From NCBI GenBank assembly GCA_910577465.1, contig CAJTMM010000022.1, forward strand, positions 20,236 to 44,967: a DNA stretch of 24,732 nucleotides, given 5' to 3'. The stretch comes from an uncultured Muribaculaceae bacterium. Its GTDB lineage: Bacteria; Bacteroidota; Bacteroidia; Bacteroidales; Muribaculaceae. Shown here in pieces: positions 7,660-16,653 of this stretch. A model generated the notes under the pieces. The model was not told the DNA's origin and did not search any database. It worked only from the letters and a program-made list of their open reading frames with translations. A program made the position numbers and the translations under genes. Position 1 is the first letter of the stretch; every line of letters starts with the position of its first letter.

Positions 7660-8694
7660 CTATTGGTCGCCTGCTTCCTTTTTCTTTCCGGCGAGCATAC
7701 CGCATGCTGCCATTATGTCCTCGCCGCGCGATGCTCGTATGGTCGCCGTTATGCCAAGGTCGTTGAGCCGGTCGCGGAACGCCACCATGGTGCGTGAGTC
7801 GGCAGAGCGGAGGTCTACGTCGGGGATGGCATGGAAGCGTATCAGGTTCACGCGGCAGTGCAGCCCGCGCAGCAACCGTGCCAACGCATCGGCATGGCGC
7901 ATGTCGTCGTTCAGCCCGCGCCACATTATGTATTCCACCGACAGGCGGCGTTGGTGGCGCCAGTCGTAGCCGCGCAGCATGTCCAGAACCTCCACCAGCG
8001 GATAGGCGCGTTCCACGGGCATCAGCCCCGCGCGTTCAGTGCCGAAGGGCGAGTGGACGCTTATTGCCACATGTACCTGCGTGTCGGTTATAAGACGGCG
8101 TAGCTCGCCAATCTTGCCTATGCTCGATACGGTGATGCGTTTCGGGCTCCATGCCAGACCCCATGGGGCTGTAAGTATTTCAATGGCGGTGAGTACGGCG
8201 TCGAGATTGTCCATCGGCTCGCCCATGCCCATGAACACCAGATTGGTCAGCCGCTGGCTTTCATCTACCGAAAGCACCTGGTTTATGATGGCGGCGGCGG
8301 TGAGATTGCCGTGAAATCCTTGTCGGCCCGTCATGCAGAAGCGGCAGTTCATCTTGCAGCCGGCTTGTGAACTCACGCAGAGCGTGGCACGCTCGCCGTC
8401 GGGAATCATCACCGACTCTATGTCGCGTCCGCCCACACCCTCAAAAAGATATTTGACCGTTCCGTCCGAAGACACCGCGCGGGCTATCGGTTGTTGCCGC
8501 CCTATGCAATATCGCTTGTCAAGCTCCTGACGGGCGCGTATCGAAAGGTCGGTCATCGAATCGATATCGGTGGCGCGCTTCTCGTAGAGCCATCGGGCTA
8601 TCTGTTTGGCTGCAAATGGCTTCATTCCGCACTCTGCGGCTACCTCGCGCAGCTGCGGCAGTGTCATGCCTATAAGTGGAGTCTTGGTATCCAT
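7660..8694 (-). CDS. rlmN: Dual-specificity RNA methyltransferase RlmN (23S rRNA A2503 / tRNA A37 C2)
   Basis: A 344-residue radical SAM enzyme. The iron-sulfur cysteines are C113, C117 and C120 in CKMNCRFC. C106, seven residues upstream, matches the conserved cysteine that resolves the protein-RNA adduct, and C331 near the C-terminus (AACGML) matches the methyl-carrying cysteine. The glycine-rich SAM motif MGMGEP is present. The enzyme methylates C2 of adenine 2503 in 23S rRNA and of adenine 37 in some tRNAs, by way of a methylated cysteine. The start MDTKTPLIGM is at 8694. A weak -7-like element (TATCTTTA, minus strand 8779-8772) lies about 80 bp upstream. Length and motifs are complete. 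Confidence 0.96.
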   Translation of the reverse strand: MDTKTPLIGMTLPQLREVAAECGMKPFAAKQIARWLYEKRATDIDSMTDLSIRARQELDKRYCIGRQQPIARAVSSDGTVKYLFEGVGGRDIESVMIPDGERATLCVSSQAGCKMNCRFCMTGRQGFHGNLTAAAIINQVLSVDESQRLTNLVFMGMGEPMDNLDAVLTAIEILTAPWGLAWSPKRITVSSIGKIGELRRLITDTQVHVAISVHSPFGTERAGLMPVERAYPLVEVLDMLRGYDWRHQRRLSVEYIMWRGLNDDMRHADALARLLRGLHCRVNLIRFHAIPDVDLRSADSRTMVAFRDRLNDLGITATIRASRGEDIMAACGMLAGKKKEAGDQ

Positions 8695-8811
8695 TTGTAT
8701 GAGAAAATAATTTGCGTGTACGTATATGTGTTGCCGTTGTGAAAAGCCACGGCAGTTATATTATTAAGGTGTAAAGATAGTAAAAAATACTTACATCATG
8801 GTTGCGCAGGC

Positions 8812-8829
8812 ACACTTGCGCACAAGTGT
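8812..8829. promoter_or_regulatory. 18-bp palindrome, candidate operator
   Basis: ACACTTG-CGCA-CAAGTGT is a perfect 7-bp inverted repeat with a 4-nt spacer. The heptamer TTGCGCA also occurs as a direct repeat overlapping it. It lies between the weak rlmN promoter and the promoter at 8876-8905, a position suited to a dimeric regulator. No regulator for it can be named. Confidence 0.4.
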
Positions 8830-8875
8830 TAAAAATGGCGTTTAGGTGTTTTAAAATCTTTTTGCAATTATATTA

Positions 8876-8905
8876 TTGACAATAAGGCTATTATGTGTAA
8901 CTTTG
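8876..8905 (+). promoter_or_regulatory. Promoter of the candidate ncRNA or long susC leader
   Basis: TTG (8876-8878), a 19-nt spacer and TAACTTTG (8898-8905) fit the Bacteroidetes -33/-7 consensus in sequence and spacing, the best match on the plus strand of this window. Transcription would start near 8911. No convincing coding sequence follows before a terminator at 9160-9197. Confidence 0.65.
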
Positions 8906-8910
8906 CAGTG

Positions 8911-9197
8911 CTTACCTAAAAAATCGAATACGGGGAATCAGTAATTGTGCCTGATAGGGGATTTTCCCTATGTCACTGCTTAAGAAATCCGTTCCATTCT
9001 GGCATGCCGCCCGGATGTGTGTCATCATCGTTGATGGTATGAGACGGACAGATGCTGATTACGGTATCGGTTTCCGGTATTGCAATCCGGTATTTTACCG
9101 GAGCCATTGTATAGTCCAATGTTTTGTTAGACAAATATACTTGAATTTTGGTTATGAGGGAGGTGCGCTTCTGTGAAGAAGTGCATCTCGTGTTTTT
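8911..9197 (+). ncRNA. Candidate structured non-coding RNA upstream of the glycan locus
   Basis: About 285 nt bounded by a well-formed promoter and a Rho-independent terminator. Consecutive small hairpins are visible: ATAGGG/CCCTAT (8954-8971), CATC/GATG (9026-9036), CCGGTA-TTT-TACCGG (9087-9101), CATTG/CAATG (9105-9121) and TTTGT-TAG-ACAAA (9123-9135), then the terminator stem. I compared it by eye with tmRNA, RNase P RNA, and cobalamin and TPP riboswitch cores and found no match. A 68-codon frame (8970-9176) exists but looks non-coding and ends inside the terminator loop. It could be a trans-acting sRNA, 6S-like RNA, or an attenuated leader that reads through into susC. Confidence 0.45.
9160..9197 (+). 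terminator. Rho-independent terminator before susC
   Basis: GAGGTGCGCTTCT (9160-9172), loop GTGA, and AGAAGTGCATCTC (9177-9189) form a 13-bp stem with two G-U pairs, followed by GTG and a run of five T. It ends transcription from the promoter at 8876-8905 or acts as an attenuator ahead of susC. Confidence 0.72.
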
Positions 9198-9279
9198 ATA
9201 TGTTGGTGCTCAACAGGAATAGGGGGATGGTGATAAATTTTTTTGTTAAATGTGCAGATTTGTGTTAATTGCTAATTTT

Positions 9280-9292
9280 TTTTGTGACAAAA
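9280..9292. promoter_or_regulatory. Palindrome upstream of the susC -7 element
   Basis: TTTTGT-G-ACAAAA is a near-perfect palindrome in an A/T-rich stretch, about 45 bp before the predicted susC transcription start. The position suits an activator of the Crp/Fnr kind, but the sequence is too short to assign. Confidence 0.3.
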
Positions 9293-9316
9293 TAATAAAA
9301 CAATAAAGTTATTTCA

Positions 9317-9324
9317 TATCTTTG
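9317..9324 (+). promoter_or_regulatory. Bacteroidetes -7 element of susC
   Basis: TATCTTTG matches TAnnTTTG. No TTG is present at 19-21 nt upstream, so the promoter may need an activator. The predicted leader to the ATG at 9507 is about 175 nt, long enough for regulation, and contains a small hairpin at 9434-9450 (CGGCAC/GTGTCG with one G-U pair). Confidence 0.5.
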
Positions 9325-9506
9325 TCGAGATTTAGTTTATTGACGCCGTGCGCTTTGTGCATTCATTCGCGCTTATGTTATTGGTGAAAAGTGGCGCGTT
9401 GTAACCTTAAATCGTTGTGAACCAATCGCATTACGGCACTTATTGTGTCGGTTTGTAATATTTGAGCAATAGAAACAGAAAAAACTATAGTAATTATTTT
9501 TACCTT

Positions 9507-12500
9507 ATGCTAAAACCAATCAAATCAGTAAGCAAACTTCTTTTGGTCGCTTCCTTGATGGGTGTCATGGCATGCCCTGACCTCGCGCAAGCGGCACCTG
9601 CGGCTACAGTTGCAGCGCCACAAGGCGCCAACACTGCGACAGGTGTTATCAAGGATGAGTTCGGCGACCCGATGATCGGAGCCACTATCCGCGTTGCAGG
9701 CAATCCCGCGCAGGGAGCCGCTACCAATATTGACGGTGAGTTCTCGATTGCCAATGTTAAACCCGGTACGAAGCTGCAGATTACCTCTGTTGGCTATAAG
9801 CCCATGGAAGTGGTATGGAACGGTACTGCTCTTGACATCGACATGGAGCTGAACACCCAGCAGCTCGATGAGGTCGTGGTGACCGCTATGGGTATAACCC
9901 GTGAGGCCAAGACCCTTACCTATGCAGCCCAGACCATCAAGAACGATGAGGTGACCCGTATCAAGGAAACCAACTTCGTCAACGCACTCCAAGGTAAGAG
10001 TGCCGGTCTGACCATCACCCCCAACAACTCCGGTGCCGGTGGCGGTGCCTCCCGTATAGTACTTCGTGGTTCCACCTCTATCCTTGGTACCAACCAGCCT
10101 CTTATCGTACTTGATGGTGTGCCTATGCAGAACGGTATGGGTTCGCAGGTTGAGGATGGTATCTCTATGGGTGGTGGTCGTAGTGGTGACGACTTGCTTT
10201 CTACCATCAACCCCGAGGATATCGAGAACATGACCATCTTGAAAGGCCCGAACGCGGCTGCTCTTTATGGTTCGGCTGCCAATAACGGTGTTATCGTCAT
10301 CACCACCAAGTCCGGTGCGAGCGGTGCTGTTAAAGTCGACATCTCTACTTCTACATCTATCGACCGCATTGCTTTGTGGCCCAAGCAGCAGCATTCTTTC
10401 GGTATTACCGATACCGGTAATAACACCCACACACAGTGGTCGGCTTGGGGTCCGTTGGTTGGCACCCGCGATGCCGATGATATAAATATGTATCCATGGC
10501 TTATTAACGGAAGCCGTGACGCTGTGAAGGATTTCTTCCAGACCGGTGTTACACTTAATAATGGTATTACCCTGTCAGGCGGTACTGAAAATTCACGCAC
10601 CTATTTCTCTTATAACAATACATATCAGAAAGGTGTGATGCCGCGCAACCAGTTTGTGCGTAATAATGTGATGTTGAAAGAATCATTCTCTCTCTTCAAC
10701 AAGAAGGTTAACATCAGCACTTCATTGAACTGGATTCACCAGCGCACAGCCAATTCTCCTGTTGTGGGTAAGGCTCTCTCAAGCTTGTTTGCCCTCTATC
10801 GTACCCCGGCTGACGTCGATATGCGTTACTTCAAGAATCATTACAGTCACGAAGGTGTGGCAGGTGAAACGCTTGTGTCCGATAAGCTCACCGGTAACCC
10901 CAAGCTTGCCGGCCAGCCGATTCAGACCTGGAACTGGTTCGTGGAATACTTGAACAACCCCTTCTGGATCAACAATATGATTAACGATAAGGTGACCCGT
11001 GACCGTATTCTTGGAAACATCACCCTCGATTGGAACATCTGGAAAAACATTAAGTATCAGACCCGTTTCAGTGTGGATATGGTGCTTGACAATAGCCTTA
11101 ATGAAGAGTATGCCACCACATTCCGTGCGGCATTCGACTACAAAGGCGGTAAGTACAATTCAAGCAACAGCCGCTCCAGCGACCTTTATAACGACCACAT
11201 GATTACGTGGAACGACCGTTTTGCCGACAAGTTCGATGTCAATGTCGCCGCCGGTGGTAGCTTCTCGCGTCATTATTCCCGCAGCACATCCATATTCACC
11301 GGTATCGATACATCCGGTGTGCCTAATGCATTTGTTCCGCAGAACAGTAAGTATTACCGTCCCACTAATCCCAACGGTAGTGCTACAAGCGCTTCCGACT
11401 CATGGGACTATACCGACTGGAGTTCAGCATTGTTTGTTACCGCTTCAATCGGTTTGTTCGACAAAGTTTATGTCGATGGTAGCTACCGTCGTGACTGGGC
11501 ACAATCATTCCAGCAGTTTACCAAGGACGGAAGCTATAAGTCGTTCGGTTATTATTCTGCCGGTGTCAATGTTCTGATCGACAAATTCCTGCCCCGTCAG
11601 AACTGGCTTGACCAATTGAAGTGGCGTGCCAGCTGGTCGGTTGTAGGTAATGCCGTGCCCAACACTCTTTTCGCACGTCAGAGCCTCAACTTCCAGACCG
11701 GAGTTATCTCAGCCCGTCCTCCTATGTTCGACGACCCCAAGCCTGAAACCACCTCGGCATTTGAAACCGGTCTTGACATGTGGATGTTCAACAACAAATT
11801 CAATTTGGATGTAACATACTACAACTCCACTCTCCGCAACCAATTCCTGTATGTAAGCACATCAAGTGGTGAAAGCAAGCCTGTAAATACCGGTGAGATT
11901 CAAAACTATGGTCTTGAGGTGTCTGCCGGTTACCGTTGGGCAATCAACCGCGACTGGACATGGCAATCCAACGTTAACTTTGCATGGAACTCCAATAAGA
12001 TCAAGGAAACCTACATGAATGAGAATGGCACTCCTTATATATATGAGGTTGGTCCCAAGGCATTCCATATCAAATATATGGAAGGCGGAAAGTATGGCGA
12101 CATATATGTCAACTCGTTCAAGCGCGATGAAAACGGACACATCGTGGTGAACAACATCGATGATCCTGCCAACGCTGTACCTGTTATGGCTTCAGGTCTT
12201 TATGAAACATACGTAGGTAATACTACATCACCTGTGACATTGGGCTGGAACAACACCATTACATGGAAGAACTTCACGCTCTACTTCCTGATTGACGGAC
12301 GCATCGGCGGTAAGGTGATGTCACTCACCGAGCCTGACCTCGACCGTTTCGGTATCTCCACCCGCTCGGCAGCTGACCGTTTGGCAGCCTTGAAGAACCC
12401 CGACCTTCAGGCATTTGACGCCAATGGCGATATGATACTTATGAAATATCTCCCCGATGGTTCCGGACGTAAGATTTCCGTACAGCGCTATTATGAGACT

Positions 12501-12770
12501 GTTGGTTCCAATCCTATGGAAGACCATGTTTACGATGCCACCAGCTTCCGTATGCGCGATATTTCACTGTCCTACACCCTTCCGAATCTCTTCGGAATGT
12601 CTAAAGGCATGACTGCTCAGTTCTCGGTCAAGAACGCATTCTTCCTGTATAAGGATTCTCCCGTGGATCCCGATATCTCTGTATCGGCTGCCAACGGTTT
12701 CTCCGGCATTGACTCCTATTCACTGCCCACATTGCGCTCTTATTGTGTGACTCTGAAATTTAATTTCTAA
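9507..12770 (+). CDS. susC: SusC/RagA-family TonB-dependent transporter
   Basis: A protein of 1087 residues from the ATG at 9507; a TTG at 9462 would add 15 polar residues ahead of the signal peptide, so I prefer the ATG. Order: signal peptide (about 1-29), carboxypeptidase-regulatory-like domain (about 43-118), TonB box and SusC motif LDEVVVTAMG (120-129), plug domain (about 130-280), then the 22-strand-type barrel, ending in an aromatic KFNF. There is no N-terminal STN domain, so direct signalling to an anti-sigma factor is unlikely. It imports oligosaccharide across the outer membrane together with SusD, powered by TonB. It lies 33 bp upstream of susD. The substrate is inferred to be N-glycan fragments from the GH85 genes downstream. 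Confidence 0.96.
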   Translation: MLKPIKSVSKLLLVASLMGVMACPDLAQAAPAATVAAPQGANTATGVIKDEFGDPMIGATIRVAGNPAQGAATNIDGEFSIANVKPGTKLQITSVGYKPMEVVWNGTALDIDMELNTQQLDEVVVTAMGITREAKTLTYAAQTIKNDEVTRIKETNFVNALQGKSAGLTITPNNSGAGGGASRIVLRGSTSILGTNQPLIVLDGVPMQNGMGSQVEDGISMGGGRSGDDLLSTINPEDIENMTILKGPNAAALYGSAANNGVIVITTKSGASGAVKVDISTSTSIDRIALWPKQQHSFGITDTGNNTHTQWSAWGPLVGTRDADDINMYPWLINGSRDAVKDFFQTGVTLNNGITLSGGTENSRTYFSYNNTYQKGVMPRNQFVRNNVMLKESFSLFNKKVNISTSLNWIHQRTANSPVVGKALSSLFALYRTPADVDMRYFKNHYSHEGVAGETLVSDKLTGNPKLAGQPIQTWNWFVEYLNNPFWINNMINDKVTRDRILGNITLDWNIWKNIKYQTRFSVDMVLDNSLNEEYATTFRAAFDYKGGKYNSSNSRSSDLYNDHMITWNDRFADKFDVNVAAGGSFSRHYSRSTSIFTGIDTSGVPNAFVPQNSKYYRPTNPNGSATSASDSWDYTDWSSALFVTASIGLFDKVYVDGSYRRDWAQSFQQFTKDGSYKSFGYYSAGVNVLIDKFLPRQNWLDQLKWRASWSVVGNAVPNTLFARQSLNFQTGVISARPPMFDDPKPETTSAFETGLDMWMFNNKFNLDVTYYNSTLRNQFLYVSTSSGESKPVNTGEIQNYGLEVSAGYRWAINRDWTWQSNVNFAWNSNKIKETYMNENGTPYIYEVGPKAFHIKYMEGGKYGDIYVNSFKRDENGHIVVNNIDDPANAVPVMASGLYETYVGNTTSPVTLGWNNTITWKNFTLYFLIDGRIGGKVMSLTEPDLDRFGISTRSAADRLAALKNPDLQAFDANGDMILMKYLPDGSGRKISVQRYYETVGSNPMEDHVYDATSFRMRDISLSYTLPNLFGMSKGMTAQFSVKNAFFLYKDSPVDPDISVSAANGFSGIDSYSLPTLRSYCVTLKFNF

Positions 12771-12803
12771 AGAAATACTCCTAAATACTATTCTGTAAAA
12801 TCA

Positions 12804-14609
12804 ATGAAAAAAATATCATTATTCACATATATGGCAGTTGCCGCCGCCGCGTTGTCCATAGCCATGACATCATGCGGTGATGAACTGAAGCCTTATCCAT
12901 GGGCGCCTGACAACACCGATACCAGCGGTGATGGTGAAGGTGAGGGTGCCCGCTATATGGAGTCTCTGGAACTGGAGCTTCGCGGTGCTATCCCATCGAT
13001 GCTCAACTATCGCAAGACAGATGGTGGCTGGGCATACCACGAATATCAGTATCAGCGTTCAAACAATATCGACAACTACGCCGGATACTGGACTTATACC
13101 AAAAACAACTTCCAGTTCGGTCCTGCATTCCCGACATTGTACACCGACGATAACGGCTATCTGGGTGGTCCGTGCAACAATCACCTGTTCATTCAGTCTA
13201 AAAATGCTGTGCTTTATGCATCGGAAGAACTGCCATTGAACAATGGCAAGGACTCCACCGTCATCGTGTCACGTCCCGAATGGCGTGCGGTGGCATTGAT
13301 TTGCCAGGCTTATCTCGGTCATGAGCTGGTGGACTTTTATGGAACCATTCCTTTCATCGATTGGCGAAACAATAAACGTACCTACCCGTTGAACTATCAA
13401 TCCGGCCCCGAAGTGTACAAGCAGATTTTCGCTGACCTTGATGAGTCCATCGCCATATTGAAAGAACGTCAGCCGTCGGAAAGCGACCTCATACGTGTGG
13501 AAGGAACCGATACCGAAAGCACTATCACTCGTTGGCGTTGGCAGTATTGGGTTAAGTTCGCTAACTCCATCAAGCTGCGTATGGCAATGAACATGGTCGA
13601 CTATGTGGATCCCGATCCCGTTTATGGTCCCGAAAGCAAGCCGTTTGTTGCGCAGAATATAGCAGAAGAGGCTGTTGCCGATGAGATAGGCGTGCTTCAG
13701 TTGGGCGATGACGATATCGCGCATCACATGTCCACTCACTACTGCGCCATTTACGGTATAGCCAAGGATTGGCACGACATACGTCTGAATGCCAACCTTG
13801 AGAACATACTCAAGCATTTCAACAACCCGTTGCTCGAAGAGTGGTTTGATCCTAACACCTATGCTATCAAGAGCAAGCGTGGCGGTGTCATAGCTCCCAC
13901 CGGTATCTACGGTGTACGTCCCGGTCTTATGACTGAGGATAATGTGCAGCCCAGCGATGCTGCCGCTGCAAGTTATGCCAACTTTGCATTCCTCAGCCCG
14001 CGTCATGAATATATGGACCAGCCGTTCCTGCAAGTGGCGGAAGTCCTGTTCCTGCGTGCTGAAGGCGCTTTGCGCAATTGGGCTATGGGAGGAACTGCCG
14101 AGCAGTTCTACCGCGATGGTATCACTCACGTGATGACTAAATACGGTATCGAGCAGTCGAAAATCGATACTTATTTGAATCAGACCAATCTTCCTATGGT
14201 CGGTTACAAGGATTACTATCGTCCCGAATATGATTGCGACGGACGTGTTACTTGTGATGTGAAGTGGAACGACAGTGACCCCGCAGAGCTTAAACTCGAA
14301 AAGATTATCACCCAGAAATGGATTGCCAACTTCCCGTTGGGTTCTGCTGCATGGACCAACTACCGCCGTACAGGCTATCCCCGTTTGATTCCTGTGCTTA
14401 TCAATAACATGCAGGGTGTCGATACCGAGATGCAGATTCGTCGTATGACTTATACCGCCACTCCCAACAATGCTACCGAAATAGCTCAAATCACAGAGCT
14501 TCTTGGTGGTGAGCAGACTGCCGGTACACGCGTGTTCTGGGATATCAACTCCACAACCTGGAATAAGGATGAAAATGGTCATTACGTGCCAAACAACCAT
14601 TTAAACTAA
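12804..14609 (+). CDS. susD: SusD/RagB-family surface glycan-binding lipoprotein
   Basis: A 601-residue lipoprotein; the lipobox is AMTSC with the acylated cysteine at residue 24, followed by GDE, an acidic stretch consistent with surface export in Bacteroidetes. The alpha-helical TPR-like body is recognisable from FADLDESIAIL, the segment WRWQYWVKFANSIKLRMAM and the C-terminal IITQKWIANF, most like the SusD-like_2 branch (inference). SusD forms a lid over SusC and delivers glycan to it. It is 33 bp downstream of susC and 36 bp upstream of the next lipoprotein gene, an ordinary co-transcribed arrangement. Confidence 0.95.
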   Translation: MKKISLFTYMAVAAAALSIAMTSCGDELKPYPWAPDNTDTSGDGEGEGARYMESLELELRGAIPSMLNYRKTDGGWAYHEYQYQRSNNIDNYAGYWTYTKNNFQFGPAFPTLYTDDNGYLGGPCNNHLFIQSKNAVLYASEELPLNNGKDSTVIVSRPEWRAVALICQAYLGHELVDFYGTIPFIDWRNNKRTYPLNYQSGPEVYKQIFADLDESIAILKERQPSESDLIRVEGTDTESTITRWRWQYWVKFANSIKLRMAMNMVDYVDPDPVYGPESKPFVAQNIAEEAVADEIGVLQLGDDDIAHHMSTHYCAIYGIAKDWHDIRLNANLENILKHFNNPLLEEWFDPNTYAIKSKRGGVIAPTGIYGVRPGLMTEDNVQPSDAAAASYANFAFLSPRHEYMDQPFLQVAEVLFLRAEGALRNWAMGGTAEQFYRDGITHVMTKYGIEQSKIDTYLNQTNLPMVGYKDYYRPEYDCDGRVTCDVKWNDSDPAELKLEKIITQKWIANFPLGSAAWTNYRRTGYPRLIPVLINNMQGVDTEMQIRRMTYTATPNNATEIAQITELLGGEQTAGTRVFWDINSTTWNKDENGHYVPNNHLN

Positions 14610-14645
14610 TTAAGTTATTAGCCCTACTTAATAAAATTGTTAAAG

Positions 14646-16646
14646 ATGAAATTTCTGAAAAATATATCTTTCGGTATTGTTGCCGTTTCAGCATTGGGGT
14701 TCTTCGCTACATCATGTAGCGAAGAAGCCACCCTGGACGGTGCCGATGCCGTGTACATTGAGATTTCCCCTTCTTCCGACATCACTCTTTTTGCCGGACA
14801 GAAGATGAAAGTTTCCGCCAAGGTTACTAATGTTAGCGGAAAAGAGATAAAGACTCCCATGGAGTGGTCGGCAGACGAAAGCGGTGTGATAGAATTCGGC
14901 ACCAATGATACCATTATAGCTGCGGCTGATGCTCAGGGCAAGAGCACGAAATTACGCGTGACATTGCCTAACAAGCAGACTGCCGTTGCCAATGTGTCGG
15001 TTGTCAACCGTTCATTGTACAATGCGTTGAAACCCCTTACCGAAAGCAAGGTTTCGTATGAATTGGTACGTAACGATACAGCTTGGTTCTCGGTTACTCC
15101 GATTGAACTGGTTGATGAATATCCCATGTCATGGAGCGCTGAAATCCTCGAGATGAAAAATGAGGATGCCAACCCCGAGGACTATAGCTTCTATTTTGCA
15201 GAAGGTCAGGAACTGTATATCGACCGTGAGGAATCGCGTGTAGGTGTTGTCTATACCGCGCCCCGTTGCGCTGCCGAAGCTCAGGTTTCGTTGACTATCG
15301 GTTCGCCTGAGGACAATGTCACCGCTTCCGTTCCCGTTACCGTGTGCCCGAAATTCTCTCCCGGCTTCGAGGTTGAAGGCAAACGTCCCCTTCCGAGTGA
15401 GGCTAACGTATCGAACGTGAAGGTAACCAATCTTGATGTCGTTGTCGATGTCAACTCCACCTATAGCGTAGGTGTGTGTGTGGGTATGGACGGATATGAG
15501 GAAGATTTCAAGAATGCTGAGGTTTTCGGCAAATGGGAGCTTTCCGGCAGCGGTGTCATCTTGGAAAAGATGTACGTTGACCCCGACTATCTCAATGCCG
15601 GCCGCCGCAGCGGTTATGTCGCTTATCTCGACGTGCGCTCGGGTGCTATGGAGAATACCAATGACCCGGCTATAATCAAATACACCCTTCCCGGTGCCGA
15701 ACTTATATGTAAGGTCACTGTTGAGGATTACAGCATCAGCCATCCGGTGGAATATATAGTCGTGAGCAAGGATGGTGTTGAGACAAAGGAATTCACTGTC
15801 AAATTGGGCGATTCGTTCACTTTCGATGTGTGGGTTGAACCTAAATTGTCATGGTCATACCATATCCCCGTGATAGAATCATCCAATCCTGCTGTAGTTA
15901 CCGTGCCCGAGCGCGGTGAGGACGATGGATATGGTCGTTCACTCGAGACTCATAGCCCCGGTGAAGCTTATCTGACATTGAAATCACTCGATAAGACAGA
16001 GACTGTCAAGGTCACTGTACTTGACCAGGTGTCACGTATCGACTGGCAATCATTCGGTACCGTGACTGTCAATGAAGGACAGCAGGTAGAATTGTCCACC
16101 ACTGTTTACATGGCATCTGATCCCAATACCCCCGCCACCTCTCTACCGGAACCTATCCAGTGGGTTATATCCGACCCGTCGGTAGCGTCCGTGGAAACTA
16201 AAGCCGGCGATCCGTTCAGCTGTGTGATTTCCGGTCTTAAGGAAGGTACTGTTACATTGCAGGCAATTTGCGATGGTAAGTCCGCTGAACGCCGTGAAGT
16301 CAGCGTCATTACATCATCCGATGTAACCCTCGAGGGTGAAACCAACTATGACGATGCCGGTGCATCGGTGTACCGTGACGGTGATGGCTTGTGGATCAAC
16401 TACGGTAACTACGATGAGACGTTCCATGAATTCTTTATATCACTCCCCGGAGTTGATACACTCGACGGTACATTTGTGCTTAATTCATCGTACTTCTCGT
16501 TCGACGGTATCGAATATGAAGATGTGGCATGTAACATAACCATTACATCCGATGGCGATGGTTATTGTGTGCTCAATGGTGAATGTACTATGCCTTCCGG
16601 ACAGAAGCTTGTGTTCAAGAATGCACGTTTCTACGTCGATGAATAA
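14646..16646 (+). CDS. Surface lipoprotein with Ig-like (BIG2-type) domains, candidate glycan-binding protein
   Basis: A 666-residue lipoprotein from the ATG at 14646 (a TTG at 14637 would add three residues). The lipobox is FFATSC with the cysteine at residue 24, followed by SEE, an acidic surface-export-like stretch. At least three Ig-like beta domains can be seen, at about 35-120, 370-460 and 462-556. The last has the BIG2 pattern of PIQWVISDPSVASV followed by GLKEGTVTLQA. The C-terminal 105 residues form a separate beta-rich domain with no catalytic motif I recognise. By position (third gene after susCD) it resembles the SGBP-B class of extended surface glycan-binding proteins in other loci, which often share little sequence. 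The binding target is inferred from the neighbouring GH85 genes. Confidence 0.75.
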   Translation: MKFLKNISFGIVAVSALGFFATSCSEEATLDGADAVYIEISPSSDITLFAGQKMKVSAKVTNVSGKEIKTPMEWSADESGVIEFGTNDTIIAAADAQGKSTKLRVTLPNKQTAVANVSVVNRSLYNALKPLTESKVSYELVRNDTAWFSVTPIELVDEYPMSWSAEILEMKNEDANPEDYSFYFAEGQELYIDREESRVGVVYTAPRCAAEAQVSLTIGSPEDNVTASVPVTVCPKFSPGFEVEGKRPLPSEANVSNVKVTNLDVVVDVNSTYSVGVCVGMDGYEEDFKNAEVFGKWELSGSGVILEKMYVDPDYLNAGRRSGYVAYLDVRSGAMENTNDPAIIKYTLPGAELICKVTVEDYSISHPVEYIVVSKDGVETKEFTVKLGDSFTFDVWVEPKLSWSYHIPVIESSNPAVVTVPERGEDDGYGRSLETHSPGEAYLTLKSLDKTETVKVTVLDQVSRIDWQSFGTVTVNEGQQVELSTTVYMASDPNTPATSLPEPIQWVISDPSVASVETKAGDPFSCVISGLKEGTVTLQAICDGKSAERREVSVITSSDVTLEGETNYDDAGASVYRDGDGLWINYGNYDETFHEFFISLPGVDTLDGTFVLNSSYFSFDGIEYEDVACNITITSDGDGYCVLNGECTMPSGQKLVFKNARFYVDE

Positions 16647-16653
16647 TACTTAT

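Noticed and set aside
8911..9160. Known RNA classes (tmRNA, RNase P RNA, cobalamin or TPP riboswitch)
   Set aside because: I looked for the characteristic core sequences of each by eye and did not find them; a covariance search could still change this.
8970..9176. 68-codon frame within the candidate ncRNA
   Set aside because: No signal or domain, irregular composition, and its stop lies in the terminator loop, so translation would disrupt the terminator.
9462..9506. Upstream TTG start extending SusC by 15 residues
   Set aside because: The added residues are Asn/Arg/Tyr-rich ahead of a normal signal peptide; the ATG at 9507 gives a standard leader.
9525..10430. 301-codon antisense frame inside the susC 5' end
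   Set aside because: Low-complexity Gly/Thr/Asp-rich translation with no motif. I also looked for an antisense promoter here, since DonS-like RNAs are antisense to susC leaders, and found no good TAnnTTTG.
13269..14600. 443-codon antisense frame inside susD
   Set aside because: Fully opposite a well-supported SusD gene, with no recognisable domain; a codon-bias shadow.
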